From an uncultured Oscillospiraceae bacterium (GTDB lineage Bacteria; Bacillota; Clostridia; Oscillospirales; Acutalibacteraceae), in assembly GCA_900544715.1 (NCBI GenBank), contig UQWL01000003.1:124001-188000 (forward strand): a stretch of 64,000 nt of DNA, given 5' to 3'. Every line of letters begins with the position of its first letter. Position 1 is the first letter of the stretch. The notes under the pieces were generated by a model that was not told the DNA's origin, searched no databases, and was given only the letters and a program-made list of their open reading frames with translations. Position numbers and translations under genes: made by a program. Shown piece after piece: positions 8,739 through 17,159 of the stretch.

Positions 8739-9614
8739 ATGAAAGTAAAAAAAGCGATTATTCCGGCCGCAGGGATGGGCACGCGCGTTCTTCCCGCTTC
8801 CAAGGCTGTGCCGAAGGAAATGCTCAATATTGTGGATAAGCCGGCCATTCAGTACATCGTTGAAGAGGCCGTTGCCGCCGGGATTGAGGATATCCTGATT
8901 ATCACCAACCGCGGTAAGGGCGTGATAGAGGATCATTTTGACCATGCCTTCGAGCTGGAGACGAACCTCAAGGATAACGTATCCAAGCAGCATATCTATG
9001 AACAGCTTAAGGCAATCGCAAATATGGCGAACGTTTATTTCATCCGCCAGAAAGAGACCAAAGGCCTTGCCGATGCGATCCTTCGTGCGAAATCCTTCGT
9101 GGGCAATGAGCCGTTCGGCATCCTGTATGGCGACGATGTCATCGTTTCCGAAGATCCGGTCATCGGCCAGCTTTGCCGCGCATATGAGGAATTCGGCTTC
9201 GGCGCCGTGGGCGTGAAGGAAGTCCCGCGCGAGGATGTGCCGAAATACTGCACACTGGACGTAACGCCTCTGCGCGATAACATCATGAAGTGCAACAACA
9301 TCATCGAAAAGCCCACGCCGGATCAGATTCTATCCTGCTATTCGATCCTCGGCCGTGTTGTCATGCCGCCGGAGATTTTCGGCATCATCGAGCAGACCCC
9401 GGTCGACAAAAAGAGCGGCGAGGTTTATTTCACGGATTCTATGGTCACACTTGCGAAGCAGAGCGGCCTGACGGCGGTGGACTTTGTCGGCACGCGCTAC
9501 GATATGGGCAACAAGCTCGGCATCATGAAGGCAAACTGTGAGGTCGCGCTGACACATCCGGAGATTGGAGCGGATTTCAAGGCGTATCTCAAGGAACTCG
9601 TCAGGACCTTCTAA
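8739..9614 (+). CDS. galU: UTP--glucose-1-phosphate uridylyltransferase
   Basis: 291 aa, the standard GalU length. The nucleotidyltransferase signature near the N-terminus reads IIPAAGMGTRVLPASKAVPK, followed by EMLNIVDKPAIQYIVEEAV. Other family blocks are YGDDVIVSEDPVIGQL, YCTLDV (usually YGI.D), IIEKP, RVVMPPEIF and YDMGNKLG. The enzyme makes UDP-glucose from UTP and glucose-1-phosphate for cell-wall and capsule polysaccharides. It pairs functionally with the phosphosugar mutase at 60537. The ATG at 8739 follows TAGGAGGATCATAGC. Confidence 0.95.
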   Translation: MKVKKAIIPAAGMGTRVLPASKAVPKEMLNIVDKPAIQYIVEEAVAAGIEDILIITNRGKGVIEDHFDHAFELETNLKDNVSKQHIYEQLKAIANMANVYFIRQKETKGLADAILRAKSFVGNEPFGILYGDDVIVSEDPVIGQLCRAYEEFGFGAVGVKEVPREDVPKYCTLDVTPLRDNIMKCNNIIEKPTPDQILSCYSILGRVVMPPEIFGIIEQTPVDKKSGEVYFTDSMVTLAKQSGLTAVDFVGTRYDMGNKLGIMKANCEVALTHPEIGADFKAYLKELVRTF

Positions 9615-9776
9615 GAAAAAACGTGCTGAGAGAATGGCCCGTTTTCAGAGGCTACGGAGAGACGGACCTGTTTATTTTGGGGATAATGCCGGCATAGGCC
9701 CTCGGCCTCGGCCTCGCCCTCAAAACCGTTGTTCTCTGTTCACCGATGCTGAAATCAGACGGACAGGAGGGCGGAT

Positions 9777-10208
9777 ATGCAGCATACATATTTTTTTCAA
9801 ACGCTGCACTGGAGTGCGGAAGGAACCTATTTCGAAAATGACAGATCTATCCCCTTAACCGGCGAGGTCGACATTGTCCGGAAAGAGGCGGAGTGGACAA
9901 TGGGCGGATTTATGGAGATCAAGACCGAGCCGTCTGTGCGGTTTCAAAATTGTTATCAAATTCATCGGTCCGATGAGGAAACAACGCTGGAATGGGAGTC
10001 ATTCAATCCGGCGCTGGGTACGCTGCGGGGCACCTTTGAAATCATAGGAGACAGCATCATTTCCTTCTATACCTCGGAGGACGGCGTATATAGCGGCACG
10101 GAGACGCTGACGCAACAGGGTGAGGCAACCTATTATAACGTGGGTGTTTCCTTTCACAATGGAAAGAAGATGTCCTCGTGGACGGCGCTGCTGAAAGCAA
10201 AAAAATAG
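9777..10208 (+). CDS. Small beta-rich protein of unknown function
   Basis: 143 aa, with an ACAGGAGGGCGGAT site directly before the ATG. No signal peptide, Cys cluster or membrane helix is visible. The chain alternates charged and hydrophobic or aromatic residues with many turns (for example LRGTFEIIGDSIISFYTSEDG and TYYNVGVSFHNGKKMSSW), suggesting a small lipocalin-like beta barrel. That fold is a guess. It is 162 nt downstream of galU, and a hairpin terminator lies 12 nt past the stop. I do not recognise the family. Confidence 0.7.
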   Translation: MQHTYFFQTLHWSAEGTYFENDRSIPLTGEVDIVRKEAEWTMGGFMEIKTEPSVRFQNCYQIHRSDEETTLEWESFNPALGTLRGTFEIIGDSIISFYTSEDGVYSGTETLTQQGEATYYNVGVSFHNGKKMSSWTALLKAKK

Positions 10209-10220
10209 GACGGTAAACGA

Positions 10221-10256
10221 AACTCCCGAATCCTGAGCGATCAGGATTCGGGAGTT
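10221..10256. terminator. Bidirectional hairpin terminator between convergent genes
   Basis: A perfect 16-bp stem (AACTCCCGAATCCTGA with its complement) is capped by a GCGA tetraloop. It separates the small beta-rich gene (+) from the GGGtGRT gene (-). Short T runs occur on both flanks. Confidence 0.8.
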
Positions 10257-10283
10257 TATGCATGCGTGGGGAAAAGGGAACGA

Positions 10284-11288
10284 TCAATAGCTCTCCGCGA
10301 CCGCGACCGCGCAGGCAACCGTGGCGCCAACCATGGGGTTGTTGCCCATGCCGATCAGGCCCATCATTTCCACGTGCGCAGGCACGGAGGAGGAGCCGGC
10401 AAACTGGGCGTCGCCGTGCATGCGGCCCATGGAGTCGGTCAGGCCGTAGGAAGCGGGGCCGGCAGCCATATTATCGGGATGCAGGGTGCGGCCCGTGCCG
10501 CCGCCGGAGGCGACGGAGAAATACTTCACACCATTCTCGTTTGCCCATTTCTTATAGGTGCCGGCAACGAGATGCTGGAAGCGGGTGGGGTTGGTGGAGT
10601 TGCCGGTGATGGAAACATCGACGCCCTCCGCCTTCATAATCGCTACGCCCTCAAGCACGTCGTTTGCGCCGTAGCAGCGGACCTTTGCCTTCTCGCCGTC
10701 GGAGTAGGCCTTTTCTTCGAGCACCTTGAGCTCACCAGTGTAGAAATCATAGTCGGTTTTCACATAGGTAAAGCCGTTGATGCGGGAGATGATCATCGCC
10801 GCATCCTTGCCCAGGCCGTTCAGGATGACGCGCAGCGGCTCCTTGCGGACCTTATTGGCGGTGCGGGCGATGCCGATCGCGCCCTCTGCGGCGGCAAAGG
10901 ATTCATGCCCCGCGAGGAAGGCGAAGCACTTGGTTCTTTCCTCCAGCAGCATAGCGCCGAGGTTGCCGTGGCCCAGGCCAACATTACGCTGCTCCGCGAC
11001 GGAGCCGGGGATGCAGAACGCCTGCAAGCCCTTGCCGATGGTGGCGGCAGCCTCACTTGCCGCCTTCACGCCGGTTTTCAGCGCGATGGCAACGCCGAGC
11101 GTATAGGCCCAAACGGCGTTTTCAAATGCGATGGGCTGAACGCCCTTGACGATCTTTTCTACGTCAATTCCTTTTTCCAGGCAAAGTGCGCGCGCCTCTT
11201 CGAGGCTGGCAATGCCGTATTCGGCAAGGCACTTCTCGATTTTTGGCATTCTTCTCTCTTTGCCTTCAAACATTACATCGTTAGCCAT
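10284..11288 (-). CDS. GGGtGRT family protein
   Basis: 334 aa. The family is named for the motif seen here as SGGGTGRTLHPDNMAAGPAS near residue 265. Other ordered blocks are GNLGAMLLEERTKCFAFLAGHESFAAAEG, DVSITGNSTNPTRFQHLVAGTYKKW, and a C-terminal GLIGMGNNPMVGATVACAVAVAE. It is probably a soluble cytoplasmic protein. The family is widespread in Clostridia and has no assigned activity. The NifU-like gene lies immediately upstream (28 nt), the usual arrangement, implying a joint role with iron-sulfur or another metal cofactor. The ATG follows AGGAGGACAGGAAG. Confidence 0.88.
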   Translation of the reverse strand: MANDVMFEGKERRMPKIEKCLAEYGIASLEEARALCLEKGIDVEKIVKGVQPIAFENAVWAYTLGVAIALKTGVKAASEAAATIGKGLQAFCIPGSVAEQRNVGLGHGNLGAMLLEERTKCFAFLAGHESFAAAEGAIGIARTANKVRKEPLRVILNGLGKDAAMIISRINGFTYVKTDYDFYTGELKVLEEKAYSDGEKAKVRCYGANDVLEGVAIMKAEGVDVSITGNSTNPTRFQHLVAGTYKKWANENGVKYFSVASGGGTGRTLHPDNMAAGPASYGLTDSMGRMHGDAQFAGSSSVPAHVEMMGLIGMGNNPMVGATVACAVAVAESY

Positions 11289-11316
11289 TCTTCCTGTCCT
11301 CCTTGCTTCTTATTCC

Positions 11317-12009
11317 TTATTCCTCACGCGGGTCAATGTATTTTGCAGCTTCGTCGAAGCGGCCGTATGTGCCGAGATTCTTCTCATAGGCTTCCGTCGG
11401 GTTGGCGCCGTGGCGGATATCCTCCAGCATTTTGCCGACCTTTACGAACTGGTAGCCGATGACCTCGTCATCCGCATCGAGCGCCATCTTGGTAACATAG
11501 CCTTCCGCCATCTCCATGTAGCGAACGCCCTTGGCGCCGGTGGAATACATTGTGCCGACCTGGGAGCGCAGGCCCTTGCCGAGATCCTCAAGGCCAGCGC
11601 CGATGGGCAGGCCGCCCTCGGAGAACGCCGTTTGGCTGCGGCCGTATACGATCTGCTGGAAGAGCTCGCGCATCGCAACGTTGATGGCGTCGCAGACAAG
11701 GTCGGTATTCAAGGCTTCCAGCAGGGTTTTGCCCGGCAGGATCTCCGCAGCCATAGCGGCGGAATGCGTCATGCCGGAGCAGCCGATCGTTTCCACGAGC
11801 GCCTCCTGCACGATGCCCTCCTTGACGTTGAGCGTCAGCTTGCAGGTGCCCTGCTGGGGAGCACACCAGCCGATGCCGTGCGTTAATCCGGAAATATCCT
11901 TGATTTCATAGGCCTTGACCCATTTCCCTTCTTCAGGGATCGGAGCGGGGCCGTGATGCGGGCCTTTGGCGACCGTGCACATGTTTTCCACTTCGCGGGA
12001 ATAGTTCAT
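11317..12009 (-). CDS. NifU/IscU-like iron-sulfur scaffold protein, partner of GGGtGRT
   Basis: 230 aa. The scaffold core shows TIGCSGMTHSAAMAAEIL followed by PGKTLLEAL, equivalent to the GC..A..S..M.E...GKT block of IscU/NifU N-domains. Cys77 in that block and Cys106 (LVCDAI) match two scaffold ligands; Cys11, Cys49 and Cys56 are additional. The first 40 residues and the C-terminal 100 residues are extensions relative to plain IscU. Expected role: assembling or delivering an Fe-S cluster, with GGGtGRT as likely partner or client. A promoter and an inverted repeat lie upstream of its start. Confidence 0.85.
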   Translation of the reverse strand: MNYSREVENMCTVAKGPHHGPAPIPEEGKWVKAYEIKDISGLTHGIGWCAPQQGTCKLTLNVKEGIVQEALVETIGCSGMTHSAAMAAEILPGKTLLEALNTDLVCDAINVAMRELFQQIVYGRSQTAFSEGGLPIGAGLEDLGKGLRSQVGTMYSTGAKGVRYMEMAEGYVTKMALDADDEVIGYQFVKVGKMLEDIRHGANPTEAYEKNLGTYGRFDEAAKYIDPREE

Positions 12010-12049
12010 AATCCGTAACTCCTTTCGATGTTAACATCCATTGGGATCA

Positions 12050-12065
12050 GTTCCAACACTGGAAC
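12050..12065. promoter_or_regulatory. Inverted repeat, possible operator of the NifU-like/GGGtGRT operon
   Basis: GTTCCA, four bases, TGGAAC. The repeat lies just downstream of the expected transcription start of the minus-strand operon, where a repressor would block initiation. No cognate regulator is identifiable. Confidence 0.4.
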
Positions 12066-12078
12066 AGAACTAAACCCT

Positions 12079-12107
12079 ATTATACTCAAATCCCTCTTTT
12101 TCCGCAA
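12079..12107 (-). promoter_or_regulatory. Sigma-A promoter for the NifU-like/GGGtGRT operon
   Basis: On the minus strand: TTGCGG, 17 nt, TATAAT. The -35 is imperfect. The start would be near 12072, giving a leader of about 60 nt. Confidence 0.55.
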
Positions 12108-12342
12108 GTTTCAAAGCGGAGGTTTTCATTTGGAAAGTGAGAAAAAGGCTCTGCGCGAAGGCCGACTTTTGGTGAAAATCGCATACAGGGGAGCCCCTGG
12201 GGAGAACGCGGGGCAGAAAAGGATGTGAACCACTTGCCTTTTTGGGCATTCTGTATTAGGATGGGTACGCATTATGATAAAATGATCTTTGGGAGAGCAG
12301 AAACGCACAAGCCGCTTCTGTGTATTGTAGGAAGGTGTTTTT

Positions 12343-13704
12343 TTGAAACGGGAAAGAGAACGGCGGCCGGTAAGGCCGTTTTCACCGGCGCGGATCATTG
12401 CCGCGAGCTTTTTGGGTGTGATCTTTGTGGGGACGGTGCTGTTGATGCTGCCGGTTTCCTCAAAGAATGGGGAGATGTTGCATCCGCTGACGGCGTTGTT
12501 TACCGCCACCTCCGCCACCTGTGTAACAGGCTTGACCCTGGTAGACCCATATACGCAATTCACTTTTTTTGGCCAGGCGGTGCTGCTGACGATGATCGAA
12601 ATCGGCGGCATCGGCTTGTTGACGCTCACGAATTTCTTCCTGTTTTCTCTGCGCAAAAAGCTCGGCCTGCGCACGTTGCGTCTGGCACAGGAAAATACAA
12701 ACGCGGGCTCTTTCCACAATATCCGCTCCCTGCTGCATATCATCGTGGCAACGACGCTCCTGATTGAATCGATCGGGGCGATTCTGCTCTCGATCCGCTT
12801 TGTGCCGAAGTATGGGGCACACGGCGTATGGGTTGCCATTTTCACTTCGGTCTCCGCTTATTGCAACGCGGGCTTTGACATCCTCGGCAATGAAACGCCG
12901 TTTGGTTCACTGATCCATTATAACGGGGATGTGATCGTTCTCTATACCGTGATGGCGCTCATCTTTTTGGGCGGTATTGGCTTCATGGTGTTTCAGGATC
13001 TGCTCTCCTGGCGCAGGCACCGCCACCTGATGCTGCACACCAAGGCGATGCTGATCATGAGCGCGGCACTGATCGCGGGCGGCTTTTTGATCTTTTTCAT
13101 CGTGGAATATGAAAATCCCAAAACGCTCGGCCCCCTGCCGTTGTTTGAGAAGATCAATGCAGCGCTGTTTCAATCTGTTTCAGCGCGCACGGCGGGCTTT
13201 GCCAGCATTGATCTGAGCAGGATGTACGATTTTTCCAAGGTGGCGATGATCTTCCTGATGGTTATTGGGGCGGGCAGCGGTTCCTGCGCAGGCGGCATCA
13301 AGGTGACCACCTTCCTCGTGCTGGTGATGACCGTGGTGTCCGTCATCCGGGGCCGGGATGATACGGTTGTGCTCGGCAAGCGGGTTCCAAAGCGGACGGT
13401 TTATAAATCCATGACGATCGCCGCGCTGGGCTTTGCGGCGGTTGTGTTTAATGCGGCGGTCATCCTGATTACGCTGCCGAACCTGTCCGGCGTAGACGGC
13501 ATCTTTGAGGCGGCTTCCGCCTTCGGTACCGTTGGAATGACGGCGGGCGTTACAATGAAATTCGGGATCGCTGCGCAGATCGCGACGATACTGACGATGT
13601 TTATCGGCCGGATTGGCCCGATCTCCTTCGCGCTCGCGCTGACGATCCGTGGGGAAGGCGGCGGCGGTGAGGTGCTGCCGGAGGGTAAGATTCTGGTCGG
13701 TTAG
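12343..13704 (+). CDS. ktrB: KtrB/TrkH-type potassium uptake channel subunit
   Basis: 453 aa with about eight to ten hydrophobic helices. The four pore-loop selectivity motifs are all recognisable: SATCVTGLTLVD, SAYCNAGFD, SARTAGFAS and SAFGTVGMTAG. Each contains the central Gly that lines the K+ filter. KtrB forms a membrane dimer gated by the cytoplasmic RCK protein KtrA; no ktrA-like gene is in this window. The TTG start follows AGGAAGGTG. A possible promoter (TTGCCT, 17 nt, TAGGAT) lies at 12234-12262. The metallophosphoesterase gene follows after 26 nt. Confidence 0.92.
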   Translation: MKRERERRPVRPFSPARIIAASFLGVIFVGTVLLMLPVSSKNGEMLHPLTALFTATSATCVTGLTLVDPYTQFTFFGQAVLLTMIEIGGIGLLTLTNFFLFSLRKKLGLRTLRLAQENTNAGSFHNIRSLLHIIVATTLLIESIGAILLSIRFVPKYGAHGVWVAIFTSVSAYCNAGFDILGNETPFGSLIHYNGDVIVLYTVMALIFLGGIGFMVFQDLLSWRRHRHLMLHTKAMLIMSAALIAGGFLIFFIVEYENPKTLGPLPLFEKINAALFQSVSARTAGFASIDLSRMYDFSKVAMIFLMVIGAGSGSCAGGIKVTTFLVLVMTVVSVIRGRDDTVVLGKRVPKRTVYKSMTIAALGFAAVVFNAAVILITLPNLSGVDGIFEAASAFGTVGMTAGVTMKFGIAAQIATILTMFIGRIGPISFALALTIRGEGGGGEVLPEGKILVG

Positions 13705-13730
13705 CAATTATAACGACTGGAGGGGAACGA

Positions 13731-14975
13731 ATGCATGGATGGAGAAACAAAGCGGCAGCAGTGCTGCTCGCAGCGGCCATCGCCGCAATGAGTACGGCGC
13801 CGGCACTTGCGAAGGTGGATGCCCGGGAGGGGGCGCTTCGCTTCCGGGAGGACGGCGGCTTTACCATCATGCTGCTGGCCGACGCGCAGGATACGAACCG
13901 GACGAAGCCCGATACCATCGAATTGATCGAAGCGTCTCTGGACGCGGTAAAACCGGATCTGGTTATCCTGATGGGCGACAATACCGCTGGCACTTGGCTT
14001 GGCGCGCGTATCCATGCGCAGAAGAAGGCGGAAGAGGCGATCGGCAACATCGTCAGCCCCATTGCGAGGCGGGGAATCCCTTTTGCGCTGGTGTTTGGAA
14101 ACCACGACCCAGCTTCTCCGCTGACGCTGGAGGAGCAGATGAAAATTTATCAGTCCTACCCCGGCTGCCTGGCATTAGATGACGGCCCGGAGCTGACCGG
14201 CTGCGGAACCTACCGGTTGCCTATTCTACACGCCAAGGGCGAGAAGGCGGCCCTTCAACTCTGGTTTTTTGATTCGGGGAAAGGCGAAAGCCTTGTTTCC
14301 TACTCCTCTCCCGCGCCGGATCAGATCGCCTGGTATGTGGAGGAGAGTAAACGGTTGACGGCGGAAAACGGCGGGGAGCCGATCCCCGCGCTGGCGTTTC
14401 AGCATGTTGCGGTGCCGGAGATCTACCAGACTTTCCGCGCGGTGGAAAAGGGTACGCAGGGCGCGGTGAAGGGCTGGAGCAGCAAAAAAGGGCAGTATTG
14501 GCTGCCTGATCCGGCCTATGCCGTGGAGGAGAGCCGGATTCAGGGCACGCGGCTGCTGGAGGGCCCGCGCGCCTCGGATAACGGCAATGGGGAATTCGAC
14601 GCATGGCTGGCCTGCGGGGATGTGATTGGCGCTTATTTCGCCCATGACCACAAAAATGAGTATGTGGGGAATTATAAGGGGGTTGATCTCGGCTACGCGC
14701 CCGGCTGCGGCTTTAACTCCTATGGCAATGGTGAGGAGCGTGCGATGCGCGTGATCGAGTTGCAGGAGAGTGCGCCGCAAACCTATCGCAGCCACCTCGT
14801 GTATTACCGGGATGTGGTAGGGCATGCGCCCTCCACTTCGTGGCGGGATAGTATGCTGGGCAATTACCTGAATATCGGCGGGCCGTATGCGCTGCTGGCG
14901 CTTGGGTGTATCGCCGGGGCGGGCGGCCTGTTCGCCGCAGGGCGGTATCTGTACCGGAAACGGAAAGGAAAATAG
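13731..14975 (+). CDS. Exported metallophosphoesterase with C-terminal membrane anchor
   Basis: 414 aa. A Sec signal peptide (WRNKAAAVLLAAAIAAMSTAPALA) gives probable cleavage after Ala27. The calcineurin-like fold follows: MLLADAQDT (usually DxH), VILMGDNTAG (GDN), and VFGNHDPAS (GNHD). Downstream metal-ligand positions are AFQHVAVPE and YFAHDHKNEY. A terminal hydrophobic helix (YALLALGCIAGAGGLFAAG) and a basic tail (YRKRKGK) should anchor it outside the membrane. Similar proteins are loosely related to purple acid phosphatases; the substrate is unknown. It follows ktrB closely and may share its transcript. A terminator is 13 nt after the stop. Confidence 0.85.
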   Translation: MHGWRNKAAAVLLAAAIAAMSTAPALAKVDAREGALRFREDGGFTIMLLADAQDTNRTKPDTIELIEASLDAVKPDLVILMGDNTAGTWLGARIHAQKKAEEAIGNIVSPIARRGIPFALVFGNHDPASPLTLEEQMKIYQSYPGCLALDDGPELTGCGTYRLPILHAKGEKAALQLWFFDSGKGESLVSYSSPAPDQIAWYVEESKRLTAENGGEPIPALAFQHVAVPEIYQTFRAVEKGTQGAVKGWSSKKGQYWLPDPAYAVEESRIQGTRLLEGPRASDNGNGEFDAWLACGDVIGAYFAHDHKNEYVGNYKGVDLGYAPGCGFNSYGNGEERAMRVIELQESAPQTYRSHLVYYRDVVGHAPSTSWRDSMLGNYLNIGGPYALLALGCIAGAGGLFAAGRYLYRKRKGK

Positions 14976-14987
14976 GAAACAGAAAAC

Positions 14988-15007
14988 AAAGCGCGCTGCG
15001 CTTTTTT
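14988..15007 (+). terminator. Short terminator after the metallophosphoesterase
   Basis: AAAGCGC, a 3-nt loop and GCGCTTT form a 7-bp stem that continues into a T tract on the plus strand. Confidence 0.65.
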
Positions 15008-15019
15008 GAATCAATGAGA

Positions 15020-15051
15020 GGGACAATGCAAATTATAATTTGCATTGTCCC
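15020..15051. repeat. Perfect 32-bp palindrome between convergent genes
   Basis: Two 15-nt arms (starting GGGACAATGCAAATT) with a central AT form a fully symmetric 32-bp sequence. No T tract directly follows on either strand. It may act as a terminator for the convergent lipoprotein gene, a protein-binding site, or a remnant repeat. Confidence 0.8.
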
Positions 15052-15089
15052 CTCCCTACTATTATACATTTTTGCTGCGCGGCATGGAA

Positions 15090-16943
15090 TTACCTCTCTT
15101 TGCCGCCCGGCTGCGGGCCGCCTCTGCCACCGCCCATCATACCGCCACCCATGCCGCCTGAGCCGTTGGAAGTGACAACGGAGGCAAGCGTCAGGCTTTC
15201 GGACTGACTGCCGGCGGCAAGGGTATACGTTTCTCCTTTTTTTAGCTCCGGGCTGCTGACGACGACGCTGTTATAGGCTTTTGCAGGCGTGTAGGATGCG
15301 AGAACTTTGCCACTGGAATCTTTTAGTGTAATGGCGTCGCCAGAGGAGAATGAAGTGCTGAAGTTGTTTAAAATGGAATATTGCGTGGAGGAGTCGGAAA
15401 AGCCCTGCGCCATGCCGCTCATACCAGCGGCGACGATGGCGCCTCCAGTAATGGTGGCGGTGCCCTCATAATCGAGCGCGCCGTTGCCGTTGTCCGCAGA
15501 ACCGCTGACATAGACCGTGCCGCCCTCCATAAACAGGTTTCCATTGGCATCCAGACCGTCGCCGCCCGCGTCCACGTTGACTGTGCCGCCGGTGATTTTG
15601 ATGAAGATCTCGGAATCCTCGCTGACGCTGAAGTGGTTTTTCCCAGGCCGGCCTTGGTCTGCCGTGTCGCTGCCGCCGGCAGAGTTGATCCCGTCGTCGC
15701 TCGCAACAACTTGTATTTTGCCACCATGGATGGTCACGTTTAGCCCCTCAAGCCCTTCATAGCTCTGGCTAATCGTGATCGTCCCCCCTTCGATTAAGAG
15801 CGCGTCGTCCGCATGTACGCCGTCGTCGCCGGACTTCAGGGAAAATGTGCCGCCGGAAATGGTAACCGTGCCGTTGCAGTGGATGGAATCATCAGAGGAG
15901 TCGATGGTGAACGTGCCGCCGCGCAGCGAGAGGGAAGCGCCCGCCTTCATCCCCTTTGCGCTGTCGGAGGTATCGGCGGTTTCTGTAGTTTGCGTGGTAT
16001 CCTTCCCTCCGCCAGGCCCCCACATACCCCAGCCGGGCGCGTCGGTTCCGTTTTTGTCGGTGCTGGCGTTTGCACTGCCGCCGCCGCTCGTGATCTGGAA
16101 GGTGCCGTCGTCAATGCGCAGCACGGTTTCCGCCTGGATGCCATCTGTGCCAGCGGTGACGTGAAACGTGCCGCCGGAAATGTAGACATAGCCTTTGTCT
16201 TCCTTTTCCGCGTTGCTCGCTTGAATGCCATCCGTGCCCGTCTGAATCGTAAATGTGCCGCCGGTGATTTTGACGCAGTCTTTGCCGTAAAGGCCGCCGC
16301 CGTTTTCTGCCTTGACGGTATACTGGCCGCCGGTGACAACAAGGTCGTCTTTCGAGACAACGGCGTGTTTGTATGCCGCGTTGACGGCCAGACTGCCGCT
16401 GCCGTTCATCGTCAGGTCAGCCCGGCTGAAAATAGTGCTGTCCACGTTGCTGTCGTCATCACCAAGGGTGTAGGAACCGCCGCTGCTGAGCGTGTTTTCC
16501 GTGCCCTCCGCCAGCGTGAGAAACACCTTGTCTGCCTGCTTGATGAACAATGCGGCGTGGTTGGAGCAATGAATGGAAGCGCCCTTGAGCACGACCTGCA
16601 CTTTTTCGGTATCAGCCGCGTCAACGATCAATTGACCATCCTCCAGTGTGCCGCTGACCACATAGGTGCCCTCCTGCTGGATGGTGATAACGCCGTCTTT
16701 TTGGGAGGCACCGCTCCCTGAGATGGAGGCGGAGGCTCCCGCGAGCGTGATTTTGGTTGCGATGCTTTCGTTGAACGTTGCATCCTGATCGGATTTGCTG
16801 ACCGTAGTGTCTACCTCGTCTGCCGAAACGGCATCAATGGCGGACGAGGTATTTGTCGTCTGACCGGATGTGCCGTTTCCGGAGCCGCAGCCGGCGAGGA
16901 TCACAAGGAGCGCCGCCATCAGGACAGCCAAATATTTTTTCAT
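15090..16943 (-). CDS. Cthe_2159-like carbohydrate-binding beta-helix lipoprotein
   Basis: 617 aa. Lipoprotein signal LLVILAGC places the lipidated Cys at residue 19, followed by a Ser/Thr/Gly-rich tether. Most of the chain is a repeated short pattern (GGTFTIQTGTDGIQA, GGTFHVTAGTDGIQAE, GGTVNVDAGGDGLDANG), each with DG/DD turns. This is typical of the Ca-dependent, acidic-polysaccharide-binding right-handed beta helix described for Cthe_2159. The C-terminus is an unusual Gly/Met/Arg/Pro run. Expected location is the outer face of the membrane, binding pectin-like or other acidic glycans; that ligand is inferred from the family. RBS AGGAGG precedes the ATG. Confidence 0.85.
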   Translation of the reverse strand: MKKYLAVLMAALLVILAGCGSGNGTSGQTTNTSSAIDAVSADEVDTTVSKSDQDATFNESIATKITLAGASASISGSGASQKDGVITIQQEGTYVVSGTLEDGQLIVDAADTEKVQVVLKGASIHCSNHAALFIKQADKVFLTLAEGTENTLSSGGSYTLGDDDSNVDSTIFSRADLTMNGSGSLAVNAAYKHAVVSKDDLVVTGGQYTVKAENGGGLYGKDCVKITGGTFTIQTGTDGIQASNAEKEDKGYVYISGGTFHVTAGTDGIQAETVLRIDDGTFQITSGGGSANASTDKNGTDAPGWGMWGPGGGKDTTQTTETADTSDSAKGMKAGASLSLRGGTFTIDSSDDSIHCNGTVTISGGTFSLKSGDDGVHADDALLIEGGTITISQSYEGLEGLNVTIHGGKIQVVASDDGINSAGGSDTADQGRPGKNHFSVSEDSEIFIKITGGTVNVDAGGDGLDANGNLFMEGGTVYVSGSADNGNGALDYEGTATITGGAIVAAGMSGMAQGFSDSSTQYSILNNFSTSFSSGDAITLKDSSGKVLASYTPAKAYNSVVVSSPELKKGETYTLAAGSQSESLTLASVVTSNGSGGMGGGMMGGGRGGPQPGGKER

Positions 16944-17010
16944 GATAAAAATCCTCCTGTTGCATTCACTTGCTGGTTGATAGGGAAGAAGAGCCCCCTT
17001 TTACGTGGAA

Positions 17011-17019
17011 AGTATAGCA
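17011..17019 (-). promoter_or_regulatory. Extended -10 promoter of the Cthe_2159-like lipoprotein gene
   Basis: On the minus strand TGC directly precedes TATACT, an extended -10 element. No good -35 is visible. The leader would be about 60 nt. Confidence 0.5.
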
Positions 17020-17042
17020 GTGCAACCCAAATGGAGCTTAAA

Positions 17043-17087
17043 AAAGGAACTGCCGTAAAATGCAAAGCATTTTACGGCAGTTCCTTT
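17043..17087 (-). terminator. Long perfect hairpin, terminator of the exoA-GH29 operon
   Basis: A 21-bp perfect stem with a 3-nt loop lies 73 nt after the GH29 stop. On the minus strand it runs into six T residues. It separates this operon from the lipoprotein promoter. Confidence 0.85.
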
Positions 17088-17159
17088 AAAAAGTCCGTTT
17101 TTGCAACAGCCTCCTCACATTTGAATCGTTTCGATAGAATCAAAAAGAGGGAACGGCGG

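Noticed and set aside
9695..9722. Short CTCGGC direct repeats downstream of galU
   Set aside because: Three near copies of six bases in GC-rich DNA, no coding or structural consequence evident.
10266..11462. 398-codon plus-strand reading frame opposite the GGGtGRT gene
   Set aside because: Shadow of a GC-rich gene on the other strand; low-complexity sequence, no ribosome site, and the minus-strand protein is a recognised family.
12028..12228. 66-codon plus-strand frame before ktrB
   Set aside because: No ribosome site, overlaps the divergent promoter region, and the translation has no protein-like features.
15813..16721. 302-codon plus-strand frame opposite the beta-helix lipoprotein
   Set aside because: Repeat-derived shadow of the minus-strand gene, no start site.
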